From FEN-1297 sp963787005 (GTDB taxonomy: Bacteria > Bacteroidota > Ignavibacteria > Ignavibacteriales > Ignavibacteriaceae): DNA of 64,000 bases. Under the pieces are notes generated by a model. It made no database searches. It was given only the letters and a program-made list of their open reading frames with translations, and was not told the origin of the DNA. The DNA is taken from positions 10,911 to 74,910 of the forward strand of contig CAWBBX010000016.1 in assembly GCA_963787005.1 (NCBI GenBank), written 5' to 3'. Of the stretch, positions 18,663-27,627 are shown piece after piece. A program made the position numbers and the translations under genes. Every line of letters starts with the position of its first letter. Position 1 is the stretch's first letter.

Positions 18663-20507
18663 ATGGAACCTCAAGAAGAAATATTTATTGACGATTCGCG
18701 CGATACCGCGGTAGCCGATATGCTTGTGGCAAGGTACAGAAACCTTTCCAAAGAGTTCTTTATGTCCGAGCCGAAGATAGAAATAAACTATGCCGAGACG
18801 ATCAAGGAAAACGCTAAGGGATTGAGCTATGTTTATCCGGAACACCTAAGTGAGATTTTTATAAGGTACGAGGAAGCGCCGCTTTTCTGGATTATCAACA
18901 ATCCCATAATTAAGTCACTGGAAGATTTTAATAAAGCATACAGTTCCAAGATTGTGGGGATGGACAGCTACAGGCAAATTAAGGAATTCTACACGAAGTG
19001 GGCGATCATCGGTTCGGAGAATGAGAAAAGATATTTTGCTAACTCCGCTATTAACGATATAGAGAAGAAAACAGGCAGAACTAATTTTCTCACGCTTTTG
19101 TTCTACTCGACGATTCTTTCCTACGAGAAGCTTATGTTCAATCCCGGTCAAGCGCTAGAGATCCTCGAAAAGACAAGAGAACTTTTAACTAATCTAAAGC
19201 TTGACGATAACAGGAAAGAATATGTTAAGTATCTCATAAGTCTTTATTCGGGATTCCTTTACCTAAACGATAAAAATTCGGAGATAGCCTTTAATTATTT
19301 CACCGATGCGCTTACCATCAAGCCGGACGGAATTACCGCAAAATTTTATCTTCTTCTTACCGGAGTACAGCTTAACAGGGTGCAGGACGCCAAAGACCTT
19401 GTTGCCGAGATATTTGATTACGATCTCAAGAGACTCGAATTCGCCGTAAGCATAAACAATCTTTCTATGTTCGGATACTTGCTTGATAATCCGGTCTTCG
19501 GGAATTTCTTTAAGTATTACGAATTTTCTTCCGTCTCCGATGTTATCGAAAATTTCCTGATTGACAAGAGAGGCCCTATGGAGTTTATAGGCCAGGAAAT
19601 AAAAGCTAAGGTGCAGACCTTTAAGACCTTGAAAGTAGAACCCTATTTCGATGAGGAAATGAGCAACGTTATGGGTTTCCTCGATTCTTTTATCCAAAAA
19701 TTCGCTGAAAATAAAAACCTGCTTTGCCTGGCGGCCTCAACGGGTGTAAAGCAGAAATTTGTCGAAACGGTTGAAAAAATATTGACAATAATAAGGCAAA
19801 AGCACGCTTTGGAAATAAAGAATAAGCTTAAGATTTACGATAAAGAACTTTATCAAAAACATCAGACGATAGAGAGCCTTCAGAAAGATCTTGAAGTTTT
19901 TAAAGTGAAGCTGCAGGAAAAACTGGAAAGTTCCATCCACTCGATTGAGAAAAGAACAGCCGACAGTGTTGCTATACTCGAGAACAGGATCAATAATATT
20001 TATAAAGTACACAAACTTAATCCCCGGGTCGCTTTCGGGAATGCGATGACGTATAATTTTATCCTTTCCATTACCGTCTTTCTGATGGGAGGCTGCGCGG
20101 GTTATTCAAACAATTATCTCGGCGATATCTGGAGATTCAATAACGTAATGTCGGTAATAATTGTATCCGGTATAAAGTGGGGCGGGCTCACTTTTGCGGT
20201 GGGACTGATAATTTCATTAGTAGTGGCCGGCTTGGCCTTGATGGAAGGCGCAAACCAGAAACAGAGACTGATGCAGACAATTACGGCGCTTAAGAACGAA
20301 AAGGAAAGACAGACCGAGTATCTGAAAAAAGATGCGGTAATGAACGAAAAGACGATGACCGAACGGACGAATAAAGGCATAGAAGAGGCGAAAAAGTCTA
20401 TAGTGGAATTAACCGCCGAAAAGGAACAGGAAGAGAATCGTTTAAAAGAGGCGGCTTCAGAAGGAATGGCCGCCGAAACAAACCCGCTGCAGGCACTTAT
20501 CGGGTAA
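18663..20507 (+). CDS. Uncharacterised membrane protein with TPR-like helices and coiled coils, in the flagellar sigma-28 regulon
   Basis: I do not recognise this 614-residue protein. The start is taken as ATG 18663; TTG 18654 in the same frame is less likely. An all-helical N-terminal region (to about residue 340) includes a TPR-like stretch around NSEIAFNYFTDALTIKPDG. A coiled coil spans about 375-450. Two hydrophobic helices lie at about 459-480 (NFILSITVFLMGGCAG) and 496-526 (GGLTFAVGLIISLVVAG). A charged coiled-coil tail of about 70 residues ends ...ALIG. It has no signal peptide, so the N-terminal bulk is probably cytoplasmic and anchored by the hairpin. Its promoter matches that of flagellin, so a motility-related role (motor accessory, chemosensory or glycosylation scaffold) is a fair guess but not shown. 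Confidence 0.8.
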   Translation: MEPQEEIFIDDSRDTAVADMLVARYRNLSKEFFMSEPKIEINYAETIKENAKGLSYVYPEHLSEIFIRYEEAPLFWIINNPIIKSLEDFNKAYSSKIVGMDSYRQIKEFYTKWAIIGSENEKRYFANSAINDIEKKTGRTNFLTLLFYSTILSYEKLMFNPGQALEILEKTRELLTNLKLDDNRKEYVKYLISLYSGFLYLNDKNSEIAFNYFTDALTIKPDGITAKFYLLLTGVQLNRVQDAKDLVAEIFDYDLKRLEFAVSINNLSMFGYLLDNPVFGNFFKYYEFSSVSDVIENFLIDKRGPMEFIGQEIKAKVQTFKTLKVEPYFDEEMSNVMGFLDSFIQKFAENKNLLCLAASTGVKQKFVETVEKILTIIRQKHALEIKNKLKIYDKELYQKHQTIESLQKDLEVFKVKLQEKLESSIHSIEKRTADSVAILENRINNIYKVHKLNPRVAFGNAMTYNFILSITVFLMGGCAGYSNNYLGDIWRFNNVMSVIIVSGIKWGGLTFAVGLIISLVVAGLALMEGANQKQRLMQTITALKNEKERQTEYLKKDAVMNEKTMTERTNKGIEEAKKSIVELTAEKEQEENRLKEAASEGMAAETNPLQALIG

Positions 20508-20524
20508 TTTTCCCATCATTTAAA

Positions 20525-20542
20525 TTGGCTGTAATTAGCCAA
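20525..20542. promoter_or_regulatory. TTGGCT-N6-AGCCAA dyad, putative enhancer-binding site (site A)
   Basis: The 16-base core TGGCTGTAATTAGCCA differs at only two positions from the dyad at 23955-23970. Its distance to the sigma-54-like element downstream is 76 bases, against 75 at the other site. It could also act as a weak terminator hairpin for the preceding gene, but it has no T tract. Confidence 0.5.
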
Positions 20543-20601
20543 CCTTCCAAATAAATTCAATCCGATATCATAAATCATGCAATAATCGGCTTTTATCTAT
20601 G

Positions 20602-20618
20602 TGGCATATTTTTAGTAT
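20602..20618 (+). promoter_or_regulatory. Weak sigma-54-like promoter upstream of glf
   Basis: TGGCATATTTTTAGTAT has a good -24 GG. The -12 dinucleotide ten bases later is GT instead of GC. The predicted start would fall only a few bases before ATG 20631, so this site is less certain than the one at 24030. Confidence 0.35.
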
Positions 20619-20630
20619 AGATGAGAAATT

Positions 20631-21782
20631 ATGCCGCATAAAATTGATTATTTAATAGTAGGTTCCGGTTTAACCGGAGGAACCATTGCCCGACTGCTTA
20701 AAGACAGCGGACGAGAAGTAATTATTCTGGAAAGACGCTCTCATCTTGGCGGCAACGTACACGATCATTTTCATCCCTCGGGAATAAGAATTCATACCTA
20801 CGGGCCTCACTACTTCAGAACGAACTCGGAAAATATTTGGGAATTCGTAAACAGGTTCTCAGGTTTTTATGAATACGAGGCCGCACTGAAAAGTTTGGTC
20901 GACGGCAATTTTGAAAACTGGCCGATTGCAGGGAGCTACATTGCAAGAACTGTGGGGAAGAAATGGTCGGCCCCTTTCAAAGGTGACCCATCAAATTTTG
21001 AGGAAGCGTCCTTAAAAATTATGCCCGATCTAATTTATAAAAAGTTTGTAAAAGGCTATACCGAAAAACAATGGGGAGTGCAGGCAAAAAGCCTGTCGCC
21101 CGATCTGGCAAAAAGATTCGACGTTAGAGAGGACGACGAGCCGCGTTTAATGAGACATAAGCATCAGGGTATTCCGGCAGACGGCTACGCCGCATTTACA
21201 CGTAATTTAGTCGAAGGAATTCCCGTAATCTTAAATTTCGATTATCTGCGTAACAGGGAGATGTTTGATGTAAAAAAGAAATTAATATTTACCGGACCCA
21301 TTGACGAGTTCTTTAATTTTGAGTACGGGAGGCTGGAATACAGGGGGCAGAAAAGAGAACATACTTATTTTGATAATAAGGGATTTTACCAGCCTTGCGG
21401 ACAAGTTAATTATCCAATGCGAGAACAGGGCGACCACATAAGAATTCTTGAGTGGAAACATATGCTGCCCCAGGAATTCTCAAATAAGATGAAGGGAACT
21501 GTAATAACCAAAGAGTTCCCTTTTTCTCCCAATAAACCAAATGATTATGAGTACCCTTTCCCCAGCGAAAGAAACCAAATTTTATATAAAAAATATGAAA
21601 GTAAGGCTATAGCCGATCCGAATCTAATAATCTGCGGGAGGCTCGGGGAATACCGGTATTACGATATGGATCAAGCCATTGCAAGGGCGATGAAAATTGC
21701 AAATAAGATAATTGAAAGAGATTATGATAAAGAAAAAAGTTTCCGTTCTCGTTTATCTGCACAACAACTTCAACACCATTGA
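20631..21782 (+). CDS. glf: UDP-galactopyranose mutase
   Basis: A 383-residue FAD enzyme interconverting UDP-galactopyranose and UDP-galactofuranose. It shows the Rossmann FAD loop IVGSGLTGGTIARLL, the acidic end ILERRSHLGGNVHD, the HTYGPHYFRTNS active-site region and the C-terminal LIICGRLGEYRYYDMDQAI. The family length is normal up to about residue 365; the last 20 residues (RSRLSAQQLQHH) overlap the next gene by 59 bases and are probably not functional. It supplies galactofuranose to one of the many glycosyltransferases downstream. Base composition resembles the flanking host genes. Confidence 0.93.
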   Translation: MPHKIDYLIVGSGLTGGTIARLLKDSGREVIILERRSHLGGNVHDHFHPSGIRIHTYGPHYFRTNSENIWEFVNRFSGFYEYEAALKSLVDGNFENWPIAGSYIARTVGKKWSAPFKGDPSNFEEASLKIMPDLIYKKFVKGYTEKQWGVQAKSLSPDLAKRFDVREDDEPRLMRHKHQGIPADGYAAFTRNLVEGIPVILNFDYLRNREMFDVKKKLIFTGPIDEFFNFEYGRLEYRGQKREHTYFDNKGFYQPCGQVNYPMREQGDHIRILEWKHMLPQEFSNKMKGTVITKEFPFSPNKPNDYEYPFPSERNQILYKKYESKAIADPNLIICGRLGEYRYYDMDQAIARAMKIANKIIERDYDKEKSFRSRLSAQQLQHH

Positions 21783-23961
21783 CGCCTGCTTAAACTCCAT
21801 ATTCGATAAATCGGGGGATATAGAAAAGGAAGTTATTGTAATTGACGACGGCTCAACCGACGGAAGCCGGGAACTATTAAAGCGTTTTCACAACATAAGC
21901 GCAGTGAGACACGAGTTTTTGGGTATCGTTAAATCTGTCAACCTCCAATTGGATAATATAGGAGATAACGATCTTGTCAGAATCAGCGGCGATGTAATTA
22001 TTAAATCGGATAATTGGCTGGAGCGGCTGCAAAGTACGGCCTATAAAAGCGAAGAAACCGGAATTGTAGGAGCGCGACTTTTATTTGCGGACGACACAAT
22101 TGAAACCGACGGACGTATTTTTATAAGCGGTCTCGGATACGCGGAAAACCATGTTAATCTAAACGCTTTTAATCCTAATAGCAATTCCTCTAAAACTGTT
22201 GAAACTGACTCGGTAAGCAGCTCTCTCTGCTACTATAAAAACGAAACGATAAAGAAAAACGGTCTATTTGACGAAAATTATTTCCCTCTTTACACCGAAG
22301 ACGACGATTATTGTATCACCTCCAGGAAAAACGGTTATTCCGTAGTAACCGACACTTCGGTTCAAGCATATCATTTCATCAGTGCAAAATCACCCTCGGC
22401 CGAAGTTCTGCCTGAGAGCGGACAGAATTTTGAGTCGGTCCTGTTAGGGGGAAAAAGGCTCATTCAAAACGAGCATTTTAAATATTGGAAAAACAAATGG
22501 GGCTGGGATCCGGCGTATCCCGATCTTCATCTTATAAGAGAACTTTACGGCGGTACAAAAATATGCTGGAGCATCGGCGAACGACTGAAATTCGGTGTTA
22601 CGGAAGAGTATCCGTCTGTTGATGTATGCGTGGTTACGATGAATAATCTTAAGCTGCTTAAGAGGATGATGGACAGCCTTGCGGAAACCGATTATCCGTC
22701 AGAGAAAATAAAAGTGTACGTAACCGATAACGGAAGCAGGGACGGCACGATAGAATATTTAAAGGGATTAAGCACCGGATTTCCTTTTGAAGTTTACAAC
22801 GATTTTCTTCCCGTTAACAGCGGCGTTTCGTACGGGTTAAACCTAGCGGTTGTAAAGGGAAGCGGGGATCTGGTGGCAAGACTGGATGACGACATTGTTC
22901 TTCCGTCCGAGTGGCTTAAAGAATTGGTAAAGGTAATACAAAAGCGGCCTTACTGCGGTATGGCCGGACCGAAGATTCTAAACGACAACGAAGGCAGAAC
23001 AATCCAATGCTCCGATTTTCGGATTTATCCTAATTACAATGCGCATGAAAACGAAATCGACAACGGGCAGGCGGATTATATAAGTCGGACAACTCATATA
23101 AAAGGCTGCTGCAATCTTTACCGGAGAGATGTTTTTAATAACTGCGGATTGTTCGATATAAGATACAGTCCTTCACAATTCGACGACCCCGATCATCAAA
23201 TAAAATTACTGCAGAGAGGTTACGAAATTATATACAACGGTCGTGTGGGAGTGGTACATAAGCTGAACAGTGGAGTAAACGCTTCGTCCGCCGGCATAAG
23301 CAACATGCAGGCAAATCAGCAGAAGCTTTACGGCAAGTGGGGAGGGGATGTATTTGTAATACTTGATAAAGCATTGGAAGAATCGCTTGAGGGAAGATAC
23401 ATCGATCTCGAAAAACCTATGCGGCCCGGCGGAAAACATACTTTTGAAAAGGGTAATTTTTCATACAACGCTGAGTTTCTTAAAGCATCCGAAGGAGTTA
23501 TTAATTTTAACGCGGTAAATAAAAATGATCTGGAAACTTACATCGTTTCGCTGCTAAACTGGGTTCTGCCGTTATTCAAATCGGCAAACATGGCCGCGCC
23601 GCTGCGGCATCTTCACTCTATTTTAAATCTTAAGCCGTACTTCATACAAACATACCTGCTCTTATACATCGCTTACTACAGACTCGGGGAGATTGAAAAA
23701 GCGGGGCATTTTAAAGAGCTTCTTCGGATGTTGAGCGAAAAAGAGATATCAAAGCTCGGCGATCAGCTGGACTCGGAAAATAACGAAGAACTTAGAGAGA
23801 CGTTTTCTCAATTTACTCGTCTGCTCGCAAAGCACCCGCTCGAAAAGATAATAGAGCATCTGGTTCTGGAGAACAGCGTGGAAAAGGCAGAATTTGTTTT
23901 TCAATTATTATCCGTAAAGGGTACCGAAGCACGGCGGCCGGCTGAAGTTTTGATTGGCTAA
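21724..23961 (+). CDS. Tandem two-domain GT2 glycosyltransferase with helical C-terminus
   Basis: About 745 residues from ATG 21724 (TTG 21712 is in frame but lacks support). The first GT-A domain (residues about 5-240) has VIDDGSTDGSRELL and a degenerate metal site. The second (about 300-560) begins VDVCVVTMNNLKLLKRM, with TDNGSRDGTIEYL and the DDD of ARLDDDIVLPSEWL, so it is likely the active one. The C-terminal 180 residues are helical and TPR-like. The gene overlaps glf by 59 bases, suggesting translational coupling and a galactofuranosyl or related transfer step. The acceptor is unknown; proximity to flagellin genes suggests flagellin or a surface glycan. Confidence 0.85.
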   Translation: MIKKKVSVLVYLHNNFNTIDACLNSIFDKSGDIEKEVIVIDDGSTDGSRELLKRFHNISAVRHEFLGIVKSVNLQLDNIGDNDLVRISGDVIIKSDNWLERLQSTAYKSEETGIVGARLLFADDTIETDGRIFISGLGYAENHVNLNAFNPNSNSSKTVETDSVSSSLCYYKNETIKKNGLFDENYFPLYTEDDDYCITSRKNGYSVVTDTSVQAYHFISAKSPSAEVLPESGQNFESVLLGGKRLIQNEHFKYWKNKWGWDPAYPDLHLIRELYGGTKICWSIGERLKFGVTEEYPSVDVCVVTMNNLKLLKRMMDSLAETDYPSEKIKVYVTDNGSRDGTIEYLKGLSTGFPFEVYNDFLPVNSGVSYGLNLAVVKGSGDLVARLDDDIVLPSEWLKELVKVIQKRPYCGMAGPKILNDNEGRTIQCSDFRIYPNYNAHENEIDNGQADYISRTTHIKGCCNLYRRDVFNNCGLFDIRYSPSQFDDPDHQIKLLQRGYEIIYNGRVGVVHKLNSGVNASSAGISNMQANQQKLYGKWGGDVFVILDKALEESLEGRYIDLEKPMRPGGKHTFEKGNFSYNAEFLKASEGVINFNAVNKNDLETYIVSLLNWVLPLFKSANMAAPLRHLHSILNLKPYFIQTYLLLYIAYYRLGEIEKAGHFKELLRMLSEKEISKLGDQLDSENNEELRETFSQFTRLLAKHPLEKIIEHLVLENSVEKAEFVFQLLSVKGTEARRPAEVLIG

Positions 23962-23970
23962 AATTAGCCA
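23955..23970. promoter_or_regulatory. TGGCTAAAATTAGCCA dyad, putative enhancer-binding site (site B)
   Basis: This 16-base dyad overlaps the stop codon of the preceding GT2 gene and lies 75 bases upstream of the best sigma-54-like element of the window. Activators of the NtrC family bind such dyads at about this distance. Confidence 0.5.
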
Positions 23971-24029
23971 TATTTAGATAAAACGCCAATTTTGACCTTC
24001 AAAACGACCTAAATTCCGCGAAAATCCCA

Positions 24030-24046
24030 TGGCATAAATTTAGCAT
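24030..24046 (+). promoter_or_regulatory. Sigma-54-like promoter before the rfbF remnant and pse cassette
   Basis: TGGCATAAATTTAGCAT has the invariant -24 GG (24031-24032) and -12 GC (24043-24044) with exactly ten bases between. The family consensus is TGGCAC-N5-TTGCA. The predicted transcript starts near 24056, about 27 bases before the rfbF remnant, and would run into pseB. An NtrC-type activator gene lies in the same window at 56.6 kb. Confidence 0.6.
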
Positions 24047-24082
24047 CACTTCCCGCAACATTAAATAATAGTGTTCAAACGT

Positions 24083-24172
24083 ATGAAAGTAGTAATCTTA
24101 GCGGGGGGCTTCGGAACAAGGATCAGCGAAGAATCGCATCTTAAGCCCAAACCTATGATTGCTTATTCTTAA
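24083..24172 (+). pseudogene. rfbF: 5' remnant of glucose-1-phosphate cytidylyltransferase gene
   Basis: ATG 24083 starts 29 codons that reproduce the nucleotide-binding start of RfbF-type enzymes (MKVVILAGGFGTR followed by EESHLKPKPMI). It then ends in AYS and a stop, 12 bases before pseB. The other 220 or so residues are absent. The promoter-proximal end of an rfbF gene has been left in place while the AT-rich pse cassette took over its position. It is likely the left recombination scar of the cassette. Confidence 0.85.
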
Positions 24173-24184
24173 AAGAAGTTAAAT

Positions 24185-25222
24185 ATGCTTAATAATAAAA
24201 CAATTTTAGTAACCGGCGGTACTGGTTCATTTGGTCAAGATTTCATAAAGACAGTATTCGAAAAATATGAGCCGAGAAAGGTAATTGTATTTAGTCGGGA
24301 TGAATTGAAGCAATATGAAATGCAAAATTCAGAACCGTTTTATACATATTATAACCAGGGTAAAATGAGGTTTTTTATCGGTGATGTAAGAGATCAGAGC
24401 CGGTTAGAGAGAGCATTTGAAACCGTGGATATAGTTATTCATGCCGCCGCTCTGAAGCAGGTCCCAGCCGCCGAATATAATCCGTTCGAGGTAATAAAGA
24501 CGAATATTATCGGCGGACAAAATGTTATTGAAGCTGCTTTAAATAATAATGTTCAAAAGGTAATTGCACTAAGTACGGATAAAGCCGCTGCGCCAATTAA
24601 TTTATACGGAGCTACCAAATTAGCTTCGGATAAGCTGTTTATTGCGGCGAATAACTTTCGAGGAAATCGAAACATAAAACTATCAGTTGTTCGTTACGGA
24701 AACGTGATGGGAAGTAGAGGATCGGTTATACCTTTCTTTCTAAAAAAAAGACTAGACGGAATATTGCCAATTACACATAAAGATATGACGAGATTTAATA
24801 TTACCATTAAACAAGGTGTAAATTTTGTATTGGACAGTTTAGATAGAATGTGGGGGGGGGAGCTTTTTGTTCCCAAAATTCCGTCTTATAAAATTATAGA
24901 TGTGGCAAAAGCTGTTGATGGTAATTGCGAGATAAAAGAGATAGGGATAAGACCCGGTGAAAAACTTCATGAAGAAATGATAACCTCTACTGATTCACTT
25001 AACACTATTGAATTTAAGGATTACTTCGTAATATTACCTGCAACAAAACTATGGGATATAGATAAATTCAGATCAGAAAGTAACGGGATGGAAGGGCGCT
25101 TCTGCGAACCGGGATATAGTTATAACAGCGGAAATAACAGTGTCTTTTTATCGGTTGATGAACTAAGGGAACTCATATCAAATCATATTATGGATACCGA
25201 GGAGGTAGTGTACGGTGATTAA
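24185..25222 (+). CDS. pseB: UDP-GlcNAc 4,6-dehydratase (inverting)
   Basis: First enzyme of pseudaminic acid synthesis: it dehydrates UDP-GlcNAc with C5 inversion to UDP-2-acetamido-2,6-dideoxy-L-arabino-hexos-4-ulose. The 345-residue extended SDR has the NAD loop VTGGTGSFGQDF, HAAALKQVP, and the active-site region STDKAAAPINLYGATK with Tyr and Lys. Family length is normal. ATG 24185 follows the rfbF remnant by 12 bases. An unusual run of eight G occurs at about 24853-24860 without disturbing the frame. It begins a markedly AT-richer stretch than the genes to its left. Confidence 0.93.
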   Translation: MLNNKTILVTGGTGSFGQDFIKTVFEKYEPRKVIVFSRDELKQYEMQNSEPFYTYYNQGKMRFFIGDVRDQSRLERAFETVDIVIHAAALKQVPAAEYNPFEVIKTNIIGGQNVIEAALNNNVQKVIALSTDKAAAPINLYGATKLASDKLFIAANNFRGNRNIKLSVVRYGNVMGSRGSVIPFFLKKRLDGILPITHKDMTRFNITIKQGVNFVLDSLDRMWGGELFVPKIPSYKIIDVAKAVDGNCEIKEIGIRPGEKLHEEMITSTDSLNTIEFKDYFVILPATKLWDIDKFRSESNGMEGRFCEPGYSYNSGNNSVFLSVDELRELISNHIMDTEEVVYGD

Positions 25223-25306
25223 AACTCGAATTTCAATTAGTGAATTAACAGTAGCTTTTGAATAAAATTTTGAGCAAAAAACAACACTTCTTAAGATTTA
25301 TCGCTA

Positions 25307-26470
25307 ATGCAAATCAATAAAAAGATACCTTATGGTAAACAAGATATTACGGAAGAGGACATAAAAGCTGTAACTGAAGTATTACGTTCGGAAATGCTTA
25401 CTCAAGGTCCCAGAGTTAAAGAATTTGAAAATAATTTTGCAGATTATGTTGGGGCAAAGTATGCGGTTGCTGTTTCTAATGGAACAGCAGCCTTACATTT
25501 AGCAGCAAAAGCGATGGGGGTTAAACCGGGCGATAAAATAATTACTAGTCCGATTACATTTGTAGCTACTGCAAATTCCGTAAGATATTGCGGTGGGGAG
25601 GTTGTCTTTGCTGATATTGATCCAGAAACCTATTTGTTGGATATCGACAAAGTAGAAAGTATTCTTCAATTATCTCCTAAAGGGACGTATCAAGGAATAA
25701 TTCCTATAGACTTTTCCGGCAGAGCAGTTAATCTAGAAGAGTTTAGAAAGTTAGCGGATGAATACGGTATGTGGCTGATTGAGGATTCGGCACATGCACC
25801 AGGCGGGTATTTTAACGATAGCAACAATGAGTATCAATTTTGTGGTAACGGAAGATATGCCGACTTAGCCATTTTCTCCTTTCATCCTGTTAAACATATA
25901 ACCTCCGGTGAAGGGGGAATGATTACAACTAATAATGAAGAATATTACAAACATTTATTGAATTTAAGAACTCATGGCATTCAACAAGATTTTAGCCGAA
26001 ACATATACGCTGATAAATTGTGGTATTATGAAATGCAAGAACTTGGGTTTAATTACCGTATTTCGGATATCCATGCAGCGTTAGGTGTCAGCCAGCTCAA
26101 ACGAGCCGACTTCGGATTAAAAAGAAGACGTGAGATAGCAGCTAAATATTTTAACACATTCAATGAGTCGTCATATGTAATCAGGCAAAGTGGAATTGTT
26201 GATGGGCATGCTTATCATCTTTATGTGCTTGAGGTTGAGCACAGACAGGAGCTTCACTCGTATTTACGAGAAAATAATATTTTCGCTCAAATTCACTATA
26301 TCCCGGTTCACTTAATGCCGTATTACAGAAATCTGGGCTGGAAGCCGGGGGATTTTCCAAATTCGGAAAATTATTATTCGAATTGTATCAGCATTCCCAT
26401 ATATCCCGGTTTATCGAATGAAGAGCAAGAATTTGTGATAAATAAAATAAAAGAATTTTACAACGAATAA
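25307..26470 (+). CDS. pseC: UDP-4-amino-4,6-dideoxy-AltNAc transaminase
   Basis: This PLP enzyme aminates C4 of the PseB product. The 387-residue DegT-fold protein has SNGTAALHLAAKAMG, the cofactor-binding EDSAHAPGG, and the PLP lysine in FSFHPVKHITSGEGG, a form typical of PseC. It is separated from pseB by 84 bases. Product and partners (PseB before it, PseG, PseI and PseF after) identify the pathway as pseudaminic rather than legionaminic acid. Confidence 0.93.
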   Translation: MQINKKIPYGKQDITEEDIKAVTEVLRSEMLTQGPRVKEFENNFADYVGAKYAVAVSNGTAALHLAAKAMGVKPGDKIITSPITFVATANSVRYCGGEVVFADIDPETYLLDIDKVESILQLSPKGTYQGIIPIDFSGRAVNLEEFRKLADEYGMWLIEDSAHAPGGYFNDSNNEYQFCGNGRYADLAIFSFHPVKHITSGEGGMITTNNEEYYKHLLNLRTHGIQQDFSRNIYADKLWYYEMQELGFNYRISDIHAALGVSQLKRADFGLKRRREIAAKYFNTFNESSYVIRQSGIVDGHAYHLYVLEVEHRQELHSYLRENNIFAQIHYIPVHLMPYYRNLGWKPGDFPNSENYYSNCISIPIYPGLSNEEQEFVINKIKEFYNE

Positions 26471-26577
26471 TACTGACCGGAAAATTTATAATAGCTTAAT
26501 CAAAAGTTATGAATATATATAGGTTGATATTTGGAAAATATAATTATACCGGCCAGCCCATTTTTTGAGGATATTAA

Positions 26578-27486
26578 ATGTTAAGACCGATTGAATTACA
26601 AGAAATGTATAGTAAAGGTAAAAATATTACCGAGCTATTGCGCGAAGAAAAGGGTTTGAAGAATAACACCGACGAAATTATTGAAACGGCTTACGATTTA
26701 CAGGCCGGGGGATATATTTCCTCGATGGAAAAAGAAATGATGAGAACTTATAAACATGAATATACATCAAAGCTGGCCGGAACGATTCTTTCATTATGTC
26801 CTAATCCAACATCTATTTTAGAGGCGGGTGTTGGTGAGGCCACAACATTATCCGGAGTCTTAGATAAATTACCAACGTCGATTAAAAGCTATGGATTTGA
26901 TATAAGTTGGTCCAGGGTCGCATTCGCCCGAAATTGGCTTAAAGAACATAATTTTGCCGATGTGACTTTATGTACAGGTAATCTGTTCAATATTCCCTTT
27001 CTCGATAACTCGGTTGATATAGTTTATACATCTCATTCAATAGAACCTAACGGTGGAAGTGAAGAACCTATTCTACGTGAACTTTATAGAGTAACAAAAA
27101 AATATCTAATTTTACTTGAACCAGGTTATGACCTAGCCGGAGATGAAGTCAAGAAAAGAATGGATGATCACGGATATTGTAAAAATTTAAAAGGTACTGC
27201 GGAAGAAATTGGTTGTAATGTAATTGATTACGATTTATTTAATGTTAGTATTAACCCTTTGAATCCCACATCAATAATTGTTATAAAAAAGGGAAATAAT
27301 GGCGGGAAAATGCCAAACGTATTAGCGTGCCCAAAATTTAAAACGCCGTTAGAAGAACTAGGGGGCATGTTATTTAGTCCTGAAGCTCTTGTAGTATATC
27401 CCATTATTGGAGGTATACCTTGTTTACGAATAGAAAACGGAATACTTGCGAGCAAGTACAAAGAAATAATAATGAGTGCAAAGTAG
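26578..27486 (+). CDS. SAM-dependent methyltransferase with Trm112-like tail, inside the pse cassette
   Basis: A 302-residue class I methyltransferase. The SAM motif is ILEAGVGEATTL, motif II is GFDISWSRVAFARNWL, and an acidic LFNIPFLDNSVDIVYT follows. The last 50 residues (ACPKFKTPLEELGG ... YPIIGGIPCLR) resemble the Trm112/YcaR zinc-ribbon-like fold, though only one Cys of the expected set is obvious. It lies between pseC and pseG with 107- and 141-base gaps. It probably O- or N-methylates the nonulosonic acid or its precursor. No such step is part of the basic pathway. Confidence 0.75.
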   Translation: MLRPIELQEMYSKGKNITELLREEKGLKNNTDEIIETAYDLQAGGYISSMEKEMMRTYKHEYTSKLAGTILSLCPNPTSILEAGVGEATTLSGVLDKLPTSIKSYGFDISWSRVAFARNWLKEHNFADVTLCTGNLFNIPFLDNSVDIVYTSHSIEPNGGSEEPILRELYRVTKKYLILLEPGYDLAGDEVKKRMDDHGYCKNLKGTAEEIGCNVIDYDLFNVSINPLNPTSIIVIKKGNNGGKMPNVLACPKFKTPLEELGGMLFSPEALVVYPIIGGIPCLRIENGILASKYKEIIMSAK

Positions 27487-27627
27487 CTATATAATTATTG
27501 AAATAATTTTATTTATGCTAATTAAGGTACAAAGTTCGAAATGGTTTTCTTAAGGTATTGTAGAAAATGATACTTCCATGTTATAAAGATCAAATCATAG
27601 ATTTTAATAATAAATAGAACTTAAAAT

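Noticed and set aside
20525..20542. Rho-independent terminator
   Set aside because: The stem is only six pairs, there is no T tract, and the near-identical dyad with conserved spacing at 23955 fits a protein-binding site better.
24853..24860. Run of eight G in pseB as a phase-variation tract
   Set aside because: The frame is intact and there is only one such tract. Slippage is possible but nothing in the sequence shows that it is used.
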